From Sphaerolaimus hirsutus (lineage: Eukaryota; Nematoda; Chromadorea; Monhysterida; Sphaerolaimidae): a DNA stretch of 64,000 nt. The notes under the pieces were generated by a model. That model saw nothing but the letters and a program-made list of their open reading frames with translations, had not been told where the DNA came from and ran no database searches. The stretch spans positions 5,099,469-5,163,468 of the forward strand of contig OZ038453.1 of NCBI GenBank assembly GCA_964036195.1, given 5' to 3'. Shown here one piece after another: positions 42,601 through 55,361 of this stretch (position 1 is the stretch's first letter; every line of letters starts with the position of its first letter). The translations under genes and the position numbers were made by a program.

Positions 42601-42617
42601 ATTTGAAATTATAACCA

Positions 42618-42818
42618 TTGAAGACCCATATAGTGGCAGTATCACATCAAACAGCAGTATATTTTGATCAAAAATATGCAACCCATAACTTGGATGAGGG
42701 CAAGTTTATATGTGACCGGGTGAATTTCATCCTACAAATATCGGCTGGCATGGTGCCAGCGCGTGCCAATGATACTTGCATATGCGTTGTGTTAAATGAC
42801 AAATCCAAAACTCATTGA
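42618..42818 (+). other. Small open frame of unknown status
   Basis: A 66-codon frame (MKTHIVAVSHQTAVYFDQKY, then ATHNLDEGKFICDRVNFILQ and ISAGMVPARANDTCICVVLN) with balanced composition unlike the repeats beside it. No family is recognised and no splice signals are certain. It could be an exon remnant. Confidence 0.3.
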
Positions 42819-43024
42819 GAAATGTCTCTTACACAAAATTGGTCCACCATTAAGAGTTAAGGAGTGTATCATAATTCTATGTACAACTCATATTTGTGAC
42901 AATAGCATAATGTGATTGTTCACAAAAAAAATTAACTAGAAATATAGATCACAGTTCAGTATCCATTTATCAAAGTTTTTCAATTTAATTTTTTACTTGC
43001 CATTTCACTTCTCATTTGACTTTT

Positions 43025-46000
43025 GCCAATTTTCTTTGCAATTCACTTCTCACTTCTCTTTTTACTTGCCATTTGACTTGCCACTTTAGACTTGACATTT
43101 ATAACTTGACATTTGACTTGATATTTGATCACTTGACATTTAACTTGACAATTGACTTGACATTTACCACTTGAAATTTGACTTGACATATGACTTGTTA
43201 TTTGACTTTTAACATGACATTGATCAGTTGACATTAAACTTGACATTTGACATGACATTTATCACTTGACATTTAACTTGACATTTCACTTGAAATTTAT
43301 CACTTGACATTAAACTTGACATTTGACATGACATTTATCACTTGACATTAAGCTTGACATTTAACTTGACATTTGACTTGACATTTCACTTGAAATTTAT
43401 TACTTGACATTTCACTTGAAATTATTCACTTGGCATTTGACTTAGACATTTCAATTGAAAGTTATCACTTTAAATTCACCTTGACATTATCACTTGACAT
43501 TTGACTTGACTTGACTTTAGACTTGACATTTACAACTTGACATTTGACTTGACATTTAAAACTTGATATTTGACTTGATATTTGAGCACTTGACATTTAA
43601 CGTGACATTTGACTTGACATTTGACATGACATTTATCACTTGACATTAAACTTGACATTTCACTTGAAATTTATCACTTGACATTAAAGTTGACATTTGA
43701 CATGACATTTATCACTTGACATTAAGCTTGACATTTAACTTGACATTTGACTTGAAATTTTTTACTTGACATTTCACTTGAAATTTTTCACTTGACATTT
43801 GACTTGACATTTGACATGACATTTATCACTTGACATTAAACTTGACATTTCAGTTGAAATTTACCAGTTGACATTTGACTTGAAAGTTATCACTTGATAT
43901 TTGACTTGATATTTTATCACTTGATATTTTATAACTTGACATCTATCACTTGACATTTATCACTTGATATTTATCACTTGACATTTATCAGTTGACATTA
44001 AACTTGACATTTGACTTGACATTTGACATGACATTTATCACTTGACATTTCACTTGAAATTTATCACTTGACGTTAAACTTGACATTTGACATGACATTT
44101 ATCACTTGAAATTTGACTTGACATATGACTTGATATTTGACTTGACATTTATGAGTTGACATTACACTTGACATTTCACTTGAAATTTGTCACTTGACAT
44201 TTGACATTTGACTTGACATTTGACATGACATTTCACTTAAAATTTATCACTTTACATTTGACTTGACATTTGACATGACATTTATCACTTGACATTAAAC
44301 TTGACATTTCAATTGAAATTTATCAGTTGAAGTTTGACTTGACAGTTATCACTTGAAATTTGACTTGATATTTTATAACTTCACATCTATCACTTGACAT
44401 TTATCACTTGACATTTATCAATTGACATTTATCAATTGACATTTGTCTTGACATTTATCACTTGACATTGAACTTGACATTTCACTTGACATTTATCACT
44501 TGACATCTATAATTTGACATTTTTCACTTGACATTTCACTTGAAATCTACCACTTAACATTTATTACTTGATATTTGACCTGATATTTTATCACTTAATA
44601 TTTTATCACTTGACATCTATCATTTGACATTTATCACTTGACATTTTGCCTTTGACATTTTGACATTTATCACTTTAAATTCACCTTGACATTATCACTT
44701 GACATTTGACTTGACTTGACTTTAGACTTGACATTTACAACTTGACATTTGACTTGACATTTAAAACTTGATATTTGACTTGATATTTGAGCACTTGACA
44801 TTTAACGTGACATTTGACTTGACATTTGACATGACATTTATCACTTGACATTAAACTTGACATTTCACTTGAAATTTATCACTTGACATTAAAGTTGACA
44901 TTTGACATGACATTTATCACTTGACATTAAGCTTGACATTTAACTTGACATTTGACTTGAAATTTTTTACTTGACATTTCACTTGAAATTTTTCACTTGA
45001 CATTTGACTTGACATTTGACATGACATTTATCACTTGACATTAAACTTGACATTTCAGTTGAAATTTACCAGTTGACATTTGACTTGAAAGTTATCACTT
45101 GATATTTGACTTGATATTTTATCACTTGATATTTTATAACTTGACATCTATCACTTGACATTTATCACTTGATATTTATCACTTGACATTTATCAGTTGA
45201 CATTAAACTTGACATTTGACTTGACATTTGACATGACATTTATCACTTGACATTTCACTTGAAATTTATCACTTGACGTTAAACTTGACATTTGACATGA
45301 CATTTATCACTTGAAATTTGACTTGACATATGACTTGATATTTGACTTGACATTTATGAGTTGACATTACACTTGACATTTCACTTGAAATTTGTCACTT
45401 GACATTTGACATTTGACTTGACATTTGACATGACATTTCACTTAAAATTTATCACTTTACATTTGACTTGACATTTGACATGACATTTATCACTTGACAT
45501 TAAACTTGACATTTCAGTTGAAATTTACCAGTTGACATTTGACTTGAAAGTTATCACTTGATATTTGACTTGATATTTTATCACTTGATATTTTATAACT
45601 TGACATCTATCACTTGACATTTATCACTTGATATTTATCACTTGACATTTATCAGTTGACATTAAACTTGACATTTGACTTGACATTTGACATGACATTT
45701 ATCACTTGACATTTCACTTGAAATTTATCACTTGACGTTAAACTTGACATTTGACATGACATTTATCACTTGAAATTTGACTTGACATATGACTTGATAT
45801 TTGACTTGACATTTATGAGTTGACATTACACTTGACATTTCACTTGAAATTTGTCACTTGACATTTGACATTTGACTTGACATTTGACATGACATTTCAC
45901 TTAAAATTTATCACTTTACATTTGACTTGACATTTGACATGACATTTATCACTTGACATTAAACTTGACATTTCAATTGAAATTTATCAGTTGAAGTTTG

Positions 46001-46425
46001 ACTTGACAGTTATCACTTGAAATTTGACTTGATATTTTATAACTTCACATCTATCACTTGACATTTATCACTTGACATTTATCAATTGACATTTATCAAT
46101 TGACATTTGTCTTGACATTTATCACTTGACATTGAACTTGACATTTCACTTGACATTTATCACTTGACATCTATAATTTGACATTTTTCACTTGATATTT
46201 CACTTGAAATCTACCACTTAACATTTATTACTTGATATTTGACTTGATATTTTATCACTTAATATTTTATCACTTGACATCTATCATTTGACATTTATCA
46301 CTTGACATTTTGCCTGACATTTATTGCTTGACATTTATCACTTGACATTTGACTTGACATTTATAACTTGACATTTGACTTGACATTAACCACTAGACAT
46401 TTATGACCTGATAGTAATCACCATG
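43025..46425. repeat. Satellite of TTATCACTTGACATTTGAC units with higher-order repeats
   Basis: About 3.4 kb of variable units around ACTTGACATTT (about 12-26 bases). Segments near 43501-44385 recur at an offset of about 1,205 bases (from 44706), and part recurs again after about 459 bases (45056 versus 45515), so there is nested higher-order structure. It is strand-asymmetric and encodes nothing. Assembly length is uncertain. Confidence 0.9.
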
Positions 46426-48524
46426 CAAGGTCACATGCTCAGTATCACATCAAGCAGTAGTTCAGGCATGTTTGCGCATTTTACACAAAATAAGCAAACT
46501 TGAATAACTTTTGTAAATCTGTACCAAAATTGCCAAAAATTGGCTCATTTGAAAGCTCTAGTCATGGCGCACATCAACAAATTTTTTTTATTGCCGCATT
46601 TGTATTCAAATTTTAAATTTATCGAGGTTTGAAAATTTCAAACAGATCCCGTCCCAAAGTGGGCGGAGCCTGTGACAAAAATTCCCGAAAATAAGAAATG
46701 GCATCATATGCTCTTTCATATGAGCCATCAACCATGAAAATCGGTTGTGTTTCAAGGAAGTTATTGCAGTTTGAAGATTGTCGGGAGAACAAGAAGAACA
46801 ACAACAACAACAAGAACAACGACAACAACACTACTTGAAAAAGAAAATCCGTAATAACTTCCTCCGAACTCAACCGTTGTATGTGAAAATTTGCATGGTG
46901 GTACTTTTCGACACGGGCTTTTTAATGGTGCAGTCGGTTCTGCACTAGCGCATTGCGTTCCGAAGTTATTGCGATTTTAAATTTGCGATTTCCGCATTTT
47001 GGTGTGTCTGACCATATTATGGGTGGGTCGCTTGCGCCCTCCCTCGGCAGCGAGGGATGGCGCTGGCGCGCCCACCCGATAATATTTAGCAAATCGAACA
47101 CCGCAGGTAGCCAGATGGAGTGCATTCATGAGACATACATTTGGCGTCGATCCAACTCAGGTCTGATTTTATGCAAAAACTACATCCTTTCCTTGAACAA
47201 AACGACATTTTGTTTTGTTAGAAAAATCTTTGTAAAAGAAAGGGTCAATGATAGGGATTGAAAATTTGAAGGAAAAAAAATCCAGCATTTGTGGGTACTT
47301 TGGATAAAATGCAGTGAAAGAGAAAACCAGGGTGTGGAAGCAGGGGTTCTACAAGCAGCTGAGCAAAAATACAAAGCTGAGCAAAAATACAAGTTGAAGT
47401 CACTTTGGAAGTTTTAAGTTAAATTTCAAGTAAAATGAGATTTGTAAGATCAAGTTGCAAGCCACTTTTCTGAACACCGGACAGGGTGAATTTTACTTTG
47501 TAGCGATTCTTTCTCGATTGTGTGTAAATATGGCATTAGAAAACACCTAGCATCATTCCAGCATTAAAAAGGACATTTGTGATGATAATACATTTCATGA
47601 TTTTATATCTTTTTTCACTTGTCACTTTCTTTCCACATGTATCTTGACTTGAAACTTGTGACCAGGGTTGGCAAAATCTCAGGAAAAAAATAAAAATAAA
47701 ATAAAAATAAAATGGAAAATTGAAAAATAAAATAAAATAAAATAAAATGGAAAATTAATAAAATAAAAATACAATTTTATTAAAATTTGAATTTTTGTAA
47801 AATTTTAGTAAAATTTGACAAAAACTCAAATTTTTGTACAATTTTAGTAAAATTTGACAAAAACTCAAGCAGGGTTGGAAAAAAATCAATTTTTTAACGC
47901 CTTGATTTTTTTAAAATCAATTTTTTTTAAATAATATTTATCAGATTTTTTTAAAATTGCCCAAAATGGGGGTATAGAGAGAAAATATGTGTATGTTAAG
48001 TGTCAGACAATGTATTGTTATGTCTATTGTGGTTGTAATCTGACTGTGGAGTCATGGGATAGAATTATAAGCAGTGATTTCTTTCAAAAATATCCATTTT
48101 ACGTTGACTTATTACGTATATCACTTTTTGTCAAATGTTTGTGACTTCAAGTGAAGTTCAGCATGGAATAGTGCTTAAAAAAGGTTGTAAGAGAAGGCTA
48201 ATACATTGCCAGTGATGCTACACAGTGTAGAAGTATGTGGGAGCACACTGGCTGGATATTATATACTACACTAGCATGCCACAGCTTATTATTACACCAT
48301 AGCATAGTGGACACAGCTTGCACACACATAGTCTGCTCAGATGTCTCATACACAGCTTGCGTCGCTGAAGCCAAGTGACCAGTGTCCACTACGCCGAATC
48401 CATGTCACGCTGCACGTCTCTTTTCACACACATACCTGATGGGGGGAACTTCAAACGGGGCCACAACAATGTCCTGGTCAGATTTCTACAGTTAATCACC
48501 ACATGAAATCACCTCTTCTTTCGA
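46426..48524. other. Non-coding region between the satellite and retroviral remnants
   Basis: It holds a (CAA)n-type tract near 46796-46830, an A+T-only tract (aaaataaaataaaa) near 47685-47775, and cagggttgg at 47665 and 47876 that may be hAT-type left ends. No supported gene. Confidence 0.45.
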
Positions 48525-49352
48525 TCAAATAGATAGAGCCAAAGTGTGATCACATGCAAGCCAGATGTCTTGTCTAATTTGCCTGGCAATTTCCTGCCAT
48601 TTTTCATAAGGACATTCTGCTTTCGGATTCGGTTTCCAGACTAATTGGCTGCCATCGGGCAGGGTACATGTACCCTCCTTGTAATTACAGTTTGACACTT
48701 CTCCCAAGGTACTTTGCATGAATTTGGGTCCGTAGCACATCTGCACGTCTCCCTTAAATAGTCCACACTGTGGGGTTTTGGTAATTAACCAACTGGAACA
48801 GTAAATTCCATGTCCCGAATAACTCACATTCATTTGGTATTGAGTGTCCCATGCGTTGCTCAGCTTGTCAACTGGCTGGAGTGCGCTGTCGTTGCACTTG
48901 TGGTACTTCATGGCTCATGGCTTGTGGCTCTCGCACTCCGACGGGTTGACGGCACGTGGCTGCGAGTCAAAATGTTCCAAAGTGACATCACCCCAAAAGT
49001 TCTGATAAATGTTTGCCTATAGCGCAACTGCTACGCATCAATACGCGGTCACACAATATTCTACCATGTTATGCTTGTAAATTGTGAGTTTCAGGGGAAC
49101 AGGCCTACTCAGTGACACTGAAGAATCCACCAACGCTGTGCAATTGAGCAACTCGGGGTAAGTATACAAGTCGTAGTGGTCGGTCAGGTCGCTGCACAGC
49201 AGCGGCGTGTCAGGCATCGTCGAGGCTGTCGCCATGGGCATCAAACACAAACACGCCACCAATGCCATGACTGCAAACACTGTAAACAAGGCACTGAATA
49301 TCTGATTATTATCCGGGGCTCTGAAAATGTTTGTGGGCATGGCACTGCTCAA
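48525..49352 (-). pseudogene. Env-like glycoprotein remnant
   Basis: The minus-strand frame at 49352-49038 has a hydrophobic segment (IFSALFTVFAVMALVACLCL) of signal-peptide or anchor type, followed by a polar domain with Cys and a possible N-glycosylation site. A second frame (48911-48525) is Cys-rich with NVSYSG and YKEGTCTLPDG. Protein-like sequence bridges the two, but it needs a frame change near 49030 and meets a TGA near 48920. The order after gag and the layout of signal segment plus Cys-rich ectodomain suggest a retroviral-type envelope. The family is not assigned. As it stands it cannot make one intact protein. Confidence 0.55.
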
Positions 49353-49800
49353 GTACTTTCCCTAAATCCAGTCATTTGATCAACGCATGTGCCTGAGTAC
49401 ATACGTGGGGGCAAAATGACAGGGGGTTCATTCAAAAATGGGTCTAATGGGATATCGCACAGGATTCTCCATTTGATCCTAGTGAGTGTGTCATTTTGAT
49501 CGTCATGGAGCCGAGCATCGGAAAGCAACTCACAATCCTCATCTTTCAGATCATGCATTGTGGTGCGCTGCATGTAACTCAGCCAGCTTGTATGAAATAT
49601 AATCGCTGTGGGTTCGCGCTGATCAGCCCATGCACTAATCCACTGCTCTCAATCAGCACATGCATTTTATAGTGGATGCTGATTGGTGGGTGTTCCTGCG
49701 GATCCTCCTCCTCAGGGGCTTCTGGTTCTAGTCCTTGCAGTGCAGTTATTTGCTCATACTGGGAGACAACTCTCGCGTAAGACAGCGGTGACTTGGTCAC
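49349..49800 (-). pseudogene. Open stretches between gag and env remnants
   Basis: Two minus-strand frames of 73 and 74 codons (49800-49579, 49573-49349), acidic and Pro-rich (EPEAPEEEDPQEHPP). They sit where pol would be expected but show no protease, reverse transcriptase or integrase motif, so pol appears deleted. The role is unknown. Confidence 0.4.
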
Positions 49801-49803
49801 CGC

Positions 49804-50516
49804 TTAATAGGTGCATTCACCCACCTGGGACACATTAGTCGGGTTCAGCAGAGGTGTGCTGCTGCTCTGTCCACTCAGCGGCCGCTGAGATGGCTGTTCT
49901 TGTGCTGCTGGCTGCCATCCGGTCGCCGTCTGCTGCGCTTGGAAATATACCTGCTGCATAGCCTGCGAGGTCGGTAGGGACACCAGCTGGGTCATTTGCA
50001 TGAGTACCCACCCACCAGGGTAGCCAAAATTTTGCGTATACTGTCCACCTTCTCCGCGAGCCCGCCCTCTATTACTGCCTCTACCGCGCACCAGAAAATC
50101 ACATCCGCGACCGCGCGAATTGTTACTCAACTGTTCTGGGGGAGGTTTATTAGGACATTGATAACAAAAATGTTCAGGGGACCCACATTCCCAGCATCCA
50201 TTCTCCGCCTGTTCCTGCACATGCTGTTCCAAACTGCAGCACTGGCCTGACCATGGGTGTATTGTCTTCCGTGCGGCTGGTCCATGTTGCGGGCATTTTC
50301 TGTGATCACTTCCTGTGCACCTTCAGCTTCAACTCCTACCTGCTCAGCTTCAACGTCCTGTGCGTCTGCAGTACGTAGTGCCCTGCGCAAGGCTGCTTCT
50401 TGGCGCGTGCACTTCTGCAACTGCTCCACAGCTCTCCACACTTCCTCAACTGACCTTGGGATTGATGCTGACCCTCCCAACCGCAATGAATTGGCCCGGC
50501 GCAACAGATTGTACAT
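49804..50516 (-). pseudogene. Gag-like remnant with CCHC zinc knuckle
   Basis: The first frame (50516-50127) has a helical, Glu/Arg-rich segment (SVEEVWRAVEQLQKCTRQEA) and the second (50232-49804) has CWECGSPEHFCYQC, a Cys-Cys-His-Cys knuckle, followed by RGRG-rich and Gln/Pro-rich regions. This is the arrangement of a retroelement gag nucleocapsid. The two parts are in different frames with a break near 50230. The copy-1 equivalent starts at the window edge and has lost the ATG. Confidence 0.7.
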
Positions 50517-52664
50517 TGATTATCATTCAGCGGCGGCTCGGCATTGATCAGGCGCTCCACCGTTTACTGTAGTGAATAAAATGAAGCACTCGCGTCTGCT
50601 ACCAAGTTGTCATGAATCTGTGTATTCTGCTGTTTTTCTGATTATACAAATCCAGAGAAGTTTGCCGTGCACTGCTTTTCCCTATCACACCACTTTACCA
50701 CTTGCTTGTCTCTGGTGTGCACTGCACAGGGCCCGGAGGTCCAAAATGATGCCGTTAAGTTTAATGGAATGTGTCCGAAGACAGTTTTTTGCAGAACATT
50801 CAGTGATCCACTCGGGGATCACGCTGCTCTATATCCCGCGGCACGCACACTGCTTACACTTAGCACAAGCAGCGCAGTAATTTAAAAGCGATTGTTAATT
50901 GGCAACTAAAGGAGTACAGTTAGTATCAATACTCAAGAGGGGGTCCAAGTTGATTTGAGAAGAGAGTTTATTTTTTGGGCGATGGAAATACGCCAAAGCA
51001 GCAGAGTCGAAGCAATCAAATTTCGAAGTTGCAGTGAAGTGTGAAAAAACAACAATTAGCTACTTATAAGGAGTAGCGAAGTACCATAATCAAAATGAAT
51101 AAAAAAGGCTAAAAAGTATAACATCATAAAAGGCACATAATCACTGCCAATTCTGGTAAGCACTTAATAAAATCGTAAGGCACAGGTAGTGAAAAATTGT
51201 GTACATAAATAGATCAACTAAGTGTGCGGTAATTGCTAAATACATCAAAAAAGGTATCAAACATTAGCTTCATGTGACATGGGGCTTAATTTAAGGAATA
51301 GTAAGTGTACAGAAAACAGGTAAATACTTCCATAACTACCTACTACTTACTATATAACTGATACAACCTAAAACACCTATCAAAGCAGTGCTATGCATAT
51401 TTACACATAAAGTGAGTGAACAAAATAGAATAAATTAAATGTGAAATCATGAAAGTCATAGGAAATCAACCTGAATGATAATTAAACAATTAAGATACAA
51501 GCTTACAAGAATCTATTAATTGCTAAAGATTAAGCTCATGAAAATTAGAGATCAGCGCAAACTAATATTTACAGGACTTCTACATGTCAAGTGAAAGCTT
51601 TTTACAGGGGGGTTTGTATTCAAGAGTTACGGTAGCTAGCAGAATGCTCGCAAGCGCAGGTGCTTATCACCCTCAATGCTGCCACACATTATTATGACTA
51701 TCCGGCCAGCTCACGCCTGTGAGAAAGGTTTCGGCCAGCTGGCCTCGCCCTTCCGAGTGTGTTGGGATATTTGTGCTGGGGTGGCAGAAAATGTATTTTT
51801 TGGACTGTGACTTGTTACTTGGGGCGTGATCAGGAGCTGTTTCTACCACACACCGATACTAGATGACACTGCTGACAATCTAGTCAACATGGGGAGAAAC
51901 TTGGAACAGTTTGTATTTTGGTAAGGTTCAGTAAAAGTCATTGTTCCAGGAATCCTGGTCACCACCTACCTATCAGTCGCAGTCTCTGCCTATGCCCAAA
52001 GATAAGTAAGAGTTGAATGTGCATTTGGCGGCCCAGAAAGTCACAACACTGTGCCAACAACTTCAATAGTGTCCACACGCCACGCCGCAGCATTTATATG
52101 AAATGTGAAATTCCCCTCTCACCTTGTGCCACGTGGAATGTAGTTTATGTACAAGCTAAAAAAACTTTAGCTAATTCTTAATTAGGGGAAAACATTAATA
52201 GGAATTTTAATTGGATGTAAGGAAACAGAAAATGTGCAGAGCACTACAACCACAAAAACATGGAAAACTCTGTCTGCCAGTGTAGCGGGGTCAATCTTAT
52301 TGTGCAGTGCTCTGTCAGGGCACAGTGCAGCTCACCGCATGGCTGCACATGCCGCGCAGGCCCCGTAGACTACAAAAAGTCGCCAAAATATCTGAGGGGG
52401 TGTATTGGAATTATTAGTTTACAAACTACCTTGCAGTTTACGTTACGTGAACTGTTATTGCATTTGGTTGTCTAAAAGTTTGTGGGGCAGTGTTTTCCTA
52501 TCGTAAAAAGTGGTCTTACAGCAGCCTGTATATTGAAAAAAACACAGGGTGCCGGACCCATAGCTGAAATCAGGGGTAGCATTTTAGGGGAGGGGGTTGG
52601 CCTGCTGGCACATGTTTATAACTCGGGAACCATTCAGTGAAAAATGTTCAGGTGGATATAATAT
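50517..52664. other. Non-coding part of copy 2
   Basis: Equivalent of 28-2967 without the TATCGA element. The empty target cccatagctgaaatc is near 52558. Confidence 0.5.
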
Positions 52665-54025
52665 GGTTTCAGGTTGGGGCTAATTTCAAGTCCGAGCAAA
52701 TTTGTCTACGACCCCCCTGACTGGAGATCGGGTGGGTCTATAAAAAGGTGGTCATTTTACATGTCCGATAGGGCATATTGATTTTGAAGCTCAATAACTT
52801 GCCCATTTCTGGGCGATTTTCATCGTGTAAATTTTAAAATATCGAGATGACCTGCAAATTTCATTTTTGATGTCGACTAAGTGATTTCTGAACTCGGTAT
52901 GCCCTTTTGACCCGGTTTTAGTCGCAAAAAGAAAAGATATCTGAACATGCTATCATATACTTCAGACAACGAGGATCCACATAAAAAAATAAGGTTGAAT
53001 ATCTCTTTCCAATCAAAAGTTATAGCACTTCAAACTTTTGCGTCCCATCCACGTAAATACTGTATATCCTCAAAATACCCCCCCCCCTCAAAATGGGCAC
53101 TATGAGTTTGTGGGCCGGGAAATGCATAACAGACGTTCAAAACACTTACTGTGTCACGTTAAAACATCGTTGATACCAACTACATTCTTATATAAAGCTG
53201 TAAAAACTTATAAATGGTGGTTATTGTTGCATTTTTCACGTTTTTCTCTCAAAATTTTCACTCTCAAAAAATAAACCCCCGGGGGGTAATTCAAGGAAAT
53301 ACAATAACCACACAAAGAATGATGTGTGCAAGCAAATTCAAAACTTTGTATCTGGACAATTTCTCTGCCGATTTTCACCAATGAACACTTCAAATGATCA
53401 GAATAACGTGAATATTTTTTATACACTGGTTATCTGTACATTTAATTAAATTTTCCAAACGTTCAAATAAGGCAACCTCTTCTATGAAATTGTCATTATG
53501 AAAATGCATAGAGAAAATATGAGCAAATAAATAAAATATTCAGGTTTTTCTGATCATTTCAAGTGTTCATTGGTGTAAATCGACAGATAAATGATTGACA
53601 TATGAACTTTGAATTTGCACACATTGTTCTTCATGTGGTTCTTTACATGGATAGGAGGCGACATTTTGTGCTTTAACTTTTGATTGGAAAAATATATTGA
53701 ACTCATTTTTGTTTTGAATGAATCCTCGTTGTTTGAAGTATATGATAGCATGTTCAGAAATCTTTACTTTTTGCATTGAAAATCCAGGACAAAAGTGCAT
53801 ACAGGGTTTAGACATCACTTATCCGACAACAAAAATGATATTTGCAGGTTATCCCAATAATTTTAAGTGTTTAACAATTGAAATCGGCCCAGAAATGGCA
53901 GAGTTATTAAGCTCCAATCTCAATATGAAGTATCGGCCATGTTGATTGACCACCTTTTTTAGATCTCTACTCAGGGGGTTGTAGACAAATTTGCTCAGAC
54001 TTGTAATTAGCCTTGACCTGAAACC
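52665..54025. repeat. Large palindromic repeat, copy 2
   Basis: Equivalent of 2968-4326, including the nested TA-type MITE (53060-53304). Confidence 0.72.
53060..53304. mobile_element. TA-flanked MITE, copy 2
   Basis: Same element as 3364-3604, with TA at 53058-53059 and 53305-53306. Confidence 0.7.
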
Positions 54026-54739
54026 ATGTAAAGTCGGTTTTGAGAAGACAACTTCTTCTGTTTTTGTTAACAAGGTCTTGAATGAGAATGATATGATTAA
54101 CTTTGACTCGCGACTAATTAATTGTTGATCTTAATTATCAAAGCAAGCTAAGTGTTGCAAAGTGCTACAAGGTTTGCAAGGAGTTTGTATTTAACTCCTC
54201 AACTCATAAATATATTCCACATGTTTCAGTCTTTAAGCCATCTTCTCTTTTCCATGGCTTTCACCAATGCATGAAAGTTCATGTCATTAGGGCTGAAATC
54301 ATTACTCTGCCTCTCACTGAATTCTAGCATCAGTTTCATGACCAAATTCTAAAAATTCTTGTCATCTGAATTGCAACTCTTGGCAATTAGCTGCCAACTG
54401 TATTTCCTAAACTGAATTCATGACTGAATTCTTGACTGACTTTATTAGACTGACTGCCTGATCCTTTTCATCCCACCTAATATAGAACAAGTCTCGCAAT
54501 TTTATCTAGTCAATTCCCCAGGTGCACATCATCATGCGCTTACCCAATTTACATACACTTGTTGTGTTAACATAATCTCGCCTAGGGAATGTCACGTTTG
54601 TCACAAGGTTATATAAGATCAAATGACTACTCATCATGTGTATCAATTTTCCAGTGGCTGTTTCACAGCTGATGCACACATGTCCAAACTGTCATGGATC
54701 AATCAAGGTGTTAATGCATCAAGGGAATTAAGATCACTC

Positions 54740-54878
54740 TGTCGGATTATGTGGTGATTTGAGCATTTCAATGGTTTTCCCTTTTGGGACTTATTTAATT
54801 GATGGTTAGACGGGTTAAAGTGGTTGAACGAATAAACAGCAGCCTCAAAATCTCTCCAAACTATCTGGGACCCCAAAA
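54740..54878 (+). repeat. 5' LTR
   Basis: 139 bp, starting TGTCGGATTATGTGG and ending GGGACCCCAAAA. It is nearly identical to the 3' LTR (about three differences by eye), so the insertion is fairly young. Confidence 0.88.
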
Positions 54879-55361
54879 AGTGGTGGACATGCTGGATTTT
54901 TCAAGCCAGCAGCCGCGTGCCGCGCGGGGAGAGTCCTGTCGTCATTGGCTGTCTTTGACCACACTTTGCTGTCTTCTGATTGCTGGGCTGTCATCAGCTG
55001 GGCTGTCATCTGCTGTCATCCCTGGCATGGCAGATGAGCCGCCGCTGAGCCCATTGCATGGCAATCCACGCCACACATGTTTGCACCCGGTGAACCAGAT
55101 TCCGGAAGCAACACTTCACGCGGAAGAGATCCGCCATATCCAGGACGTACATTTGCAGGCAGCATCTAGGACACATGCTCGCCAAGTCGCTTTACCTGTT
55201 GCTCAATACAATTCACCCGAAATGGCACACTTGACGCCTCTGCGCGGACTCGTTTATCGCAATTCAAGCCACAGGCAACACAGCGTTGTCGCCAGCGAGC
55301 CGTCACTCCACAAAACAACGACAGATCACAAATTGCAGTCCGACACTCACAAAGTGCCACC

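Noticed and set aside
43025-46425. The repeated array considered as a CRISPR-like array
   Set aside because: Units are variable in length with no distinct spacers, and the DNA is eukaryotic; it is a satellite.
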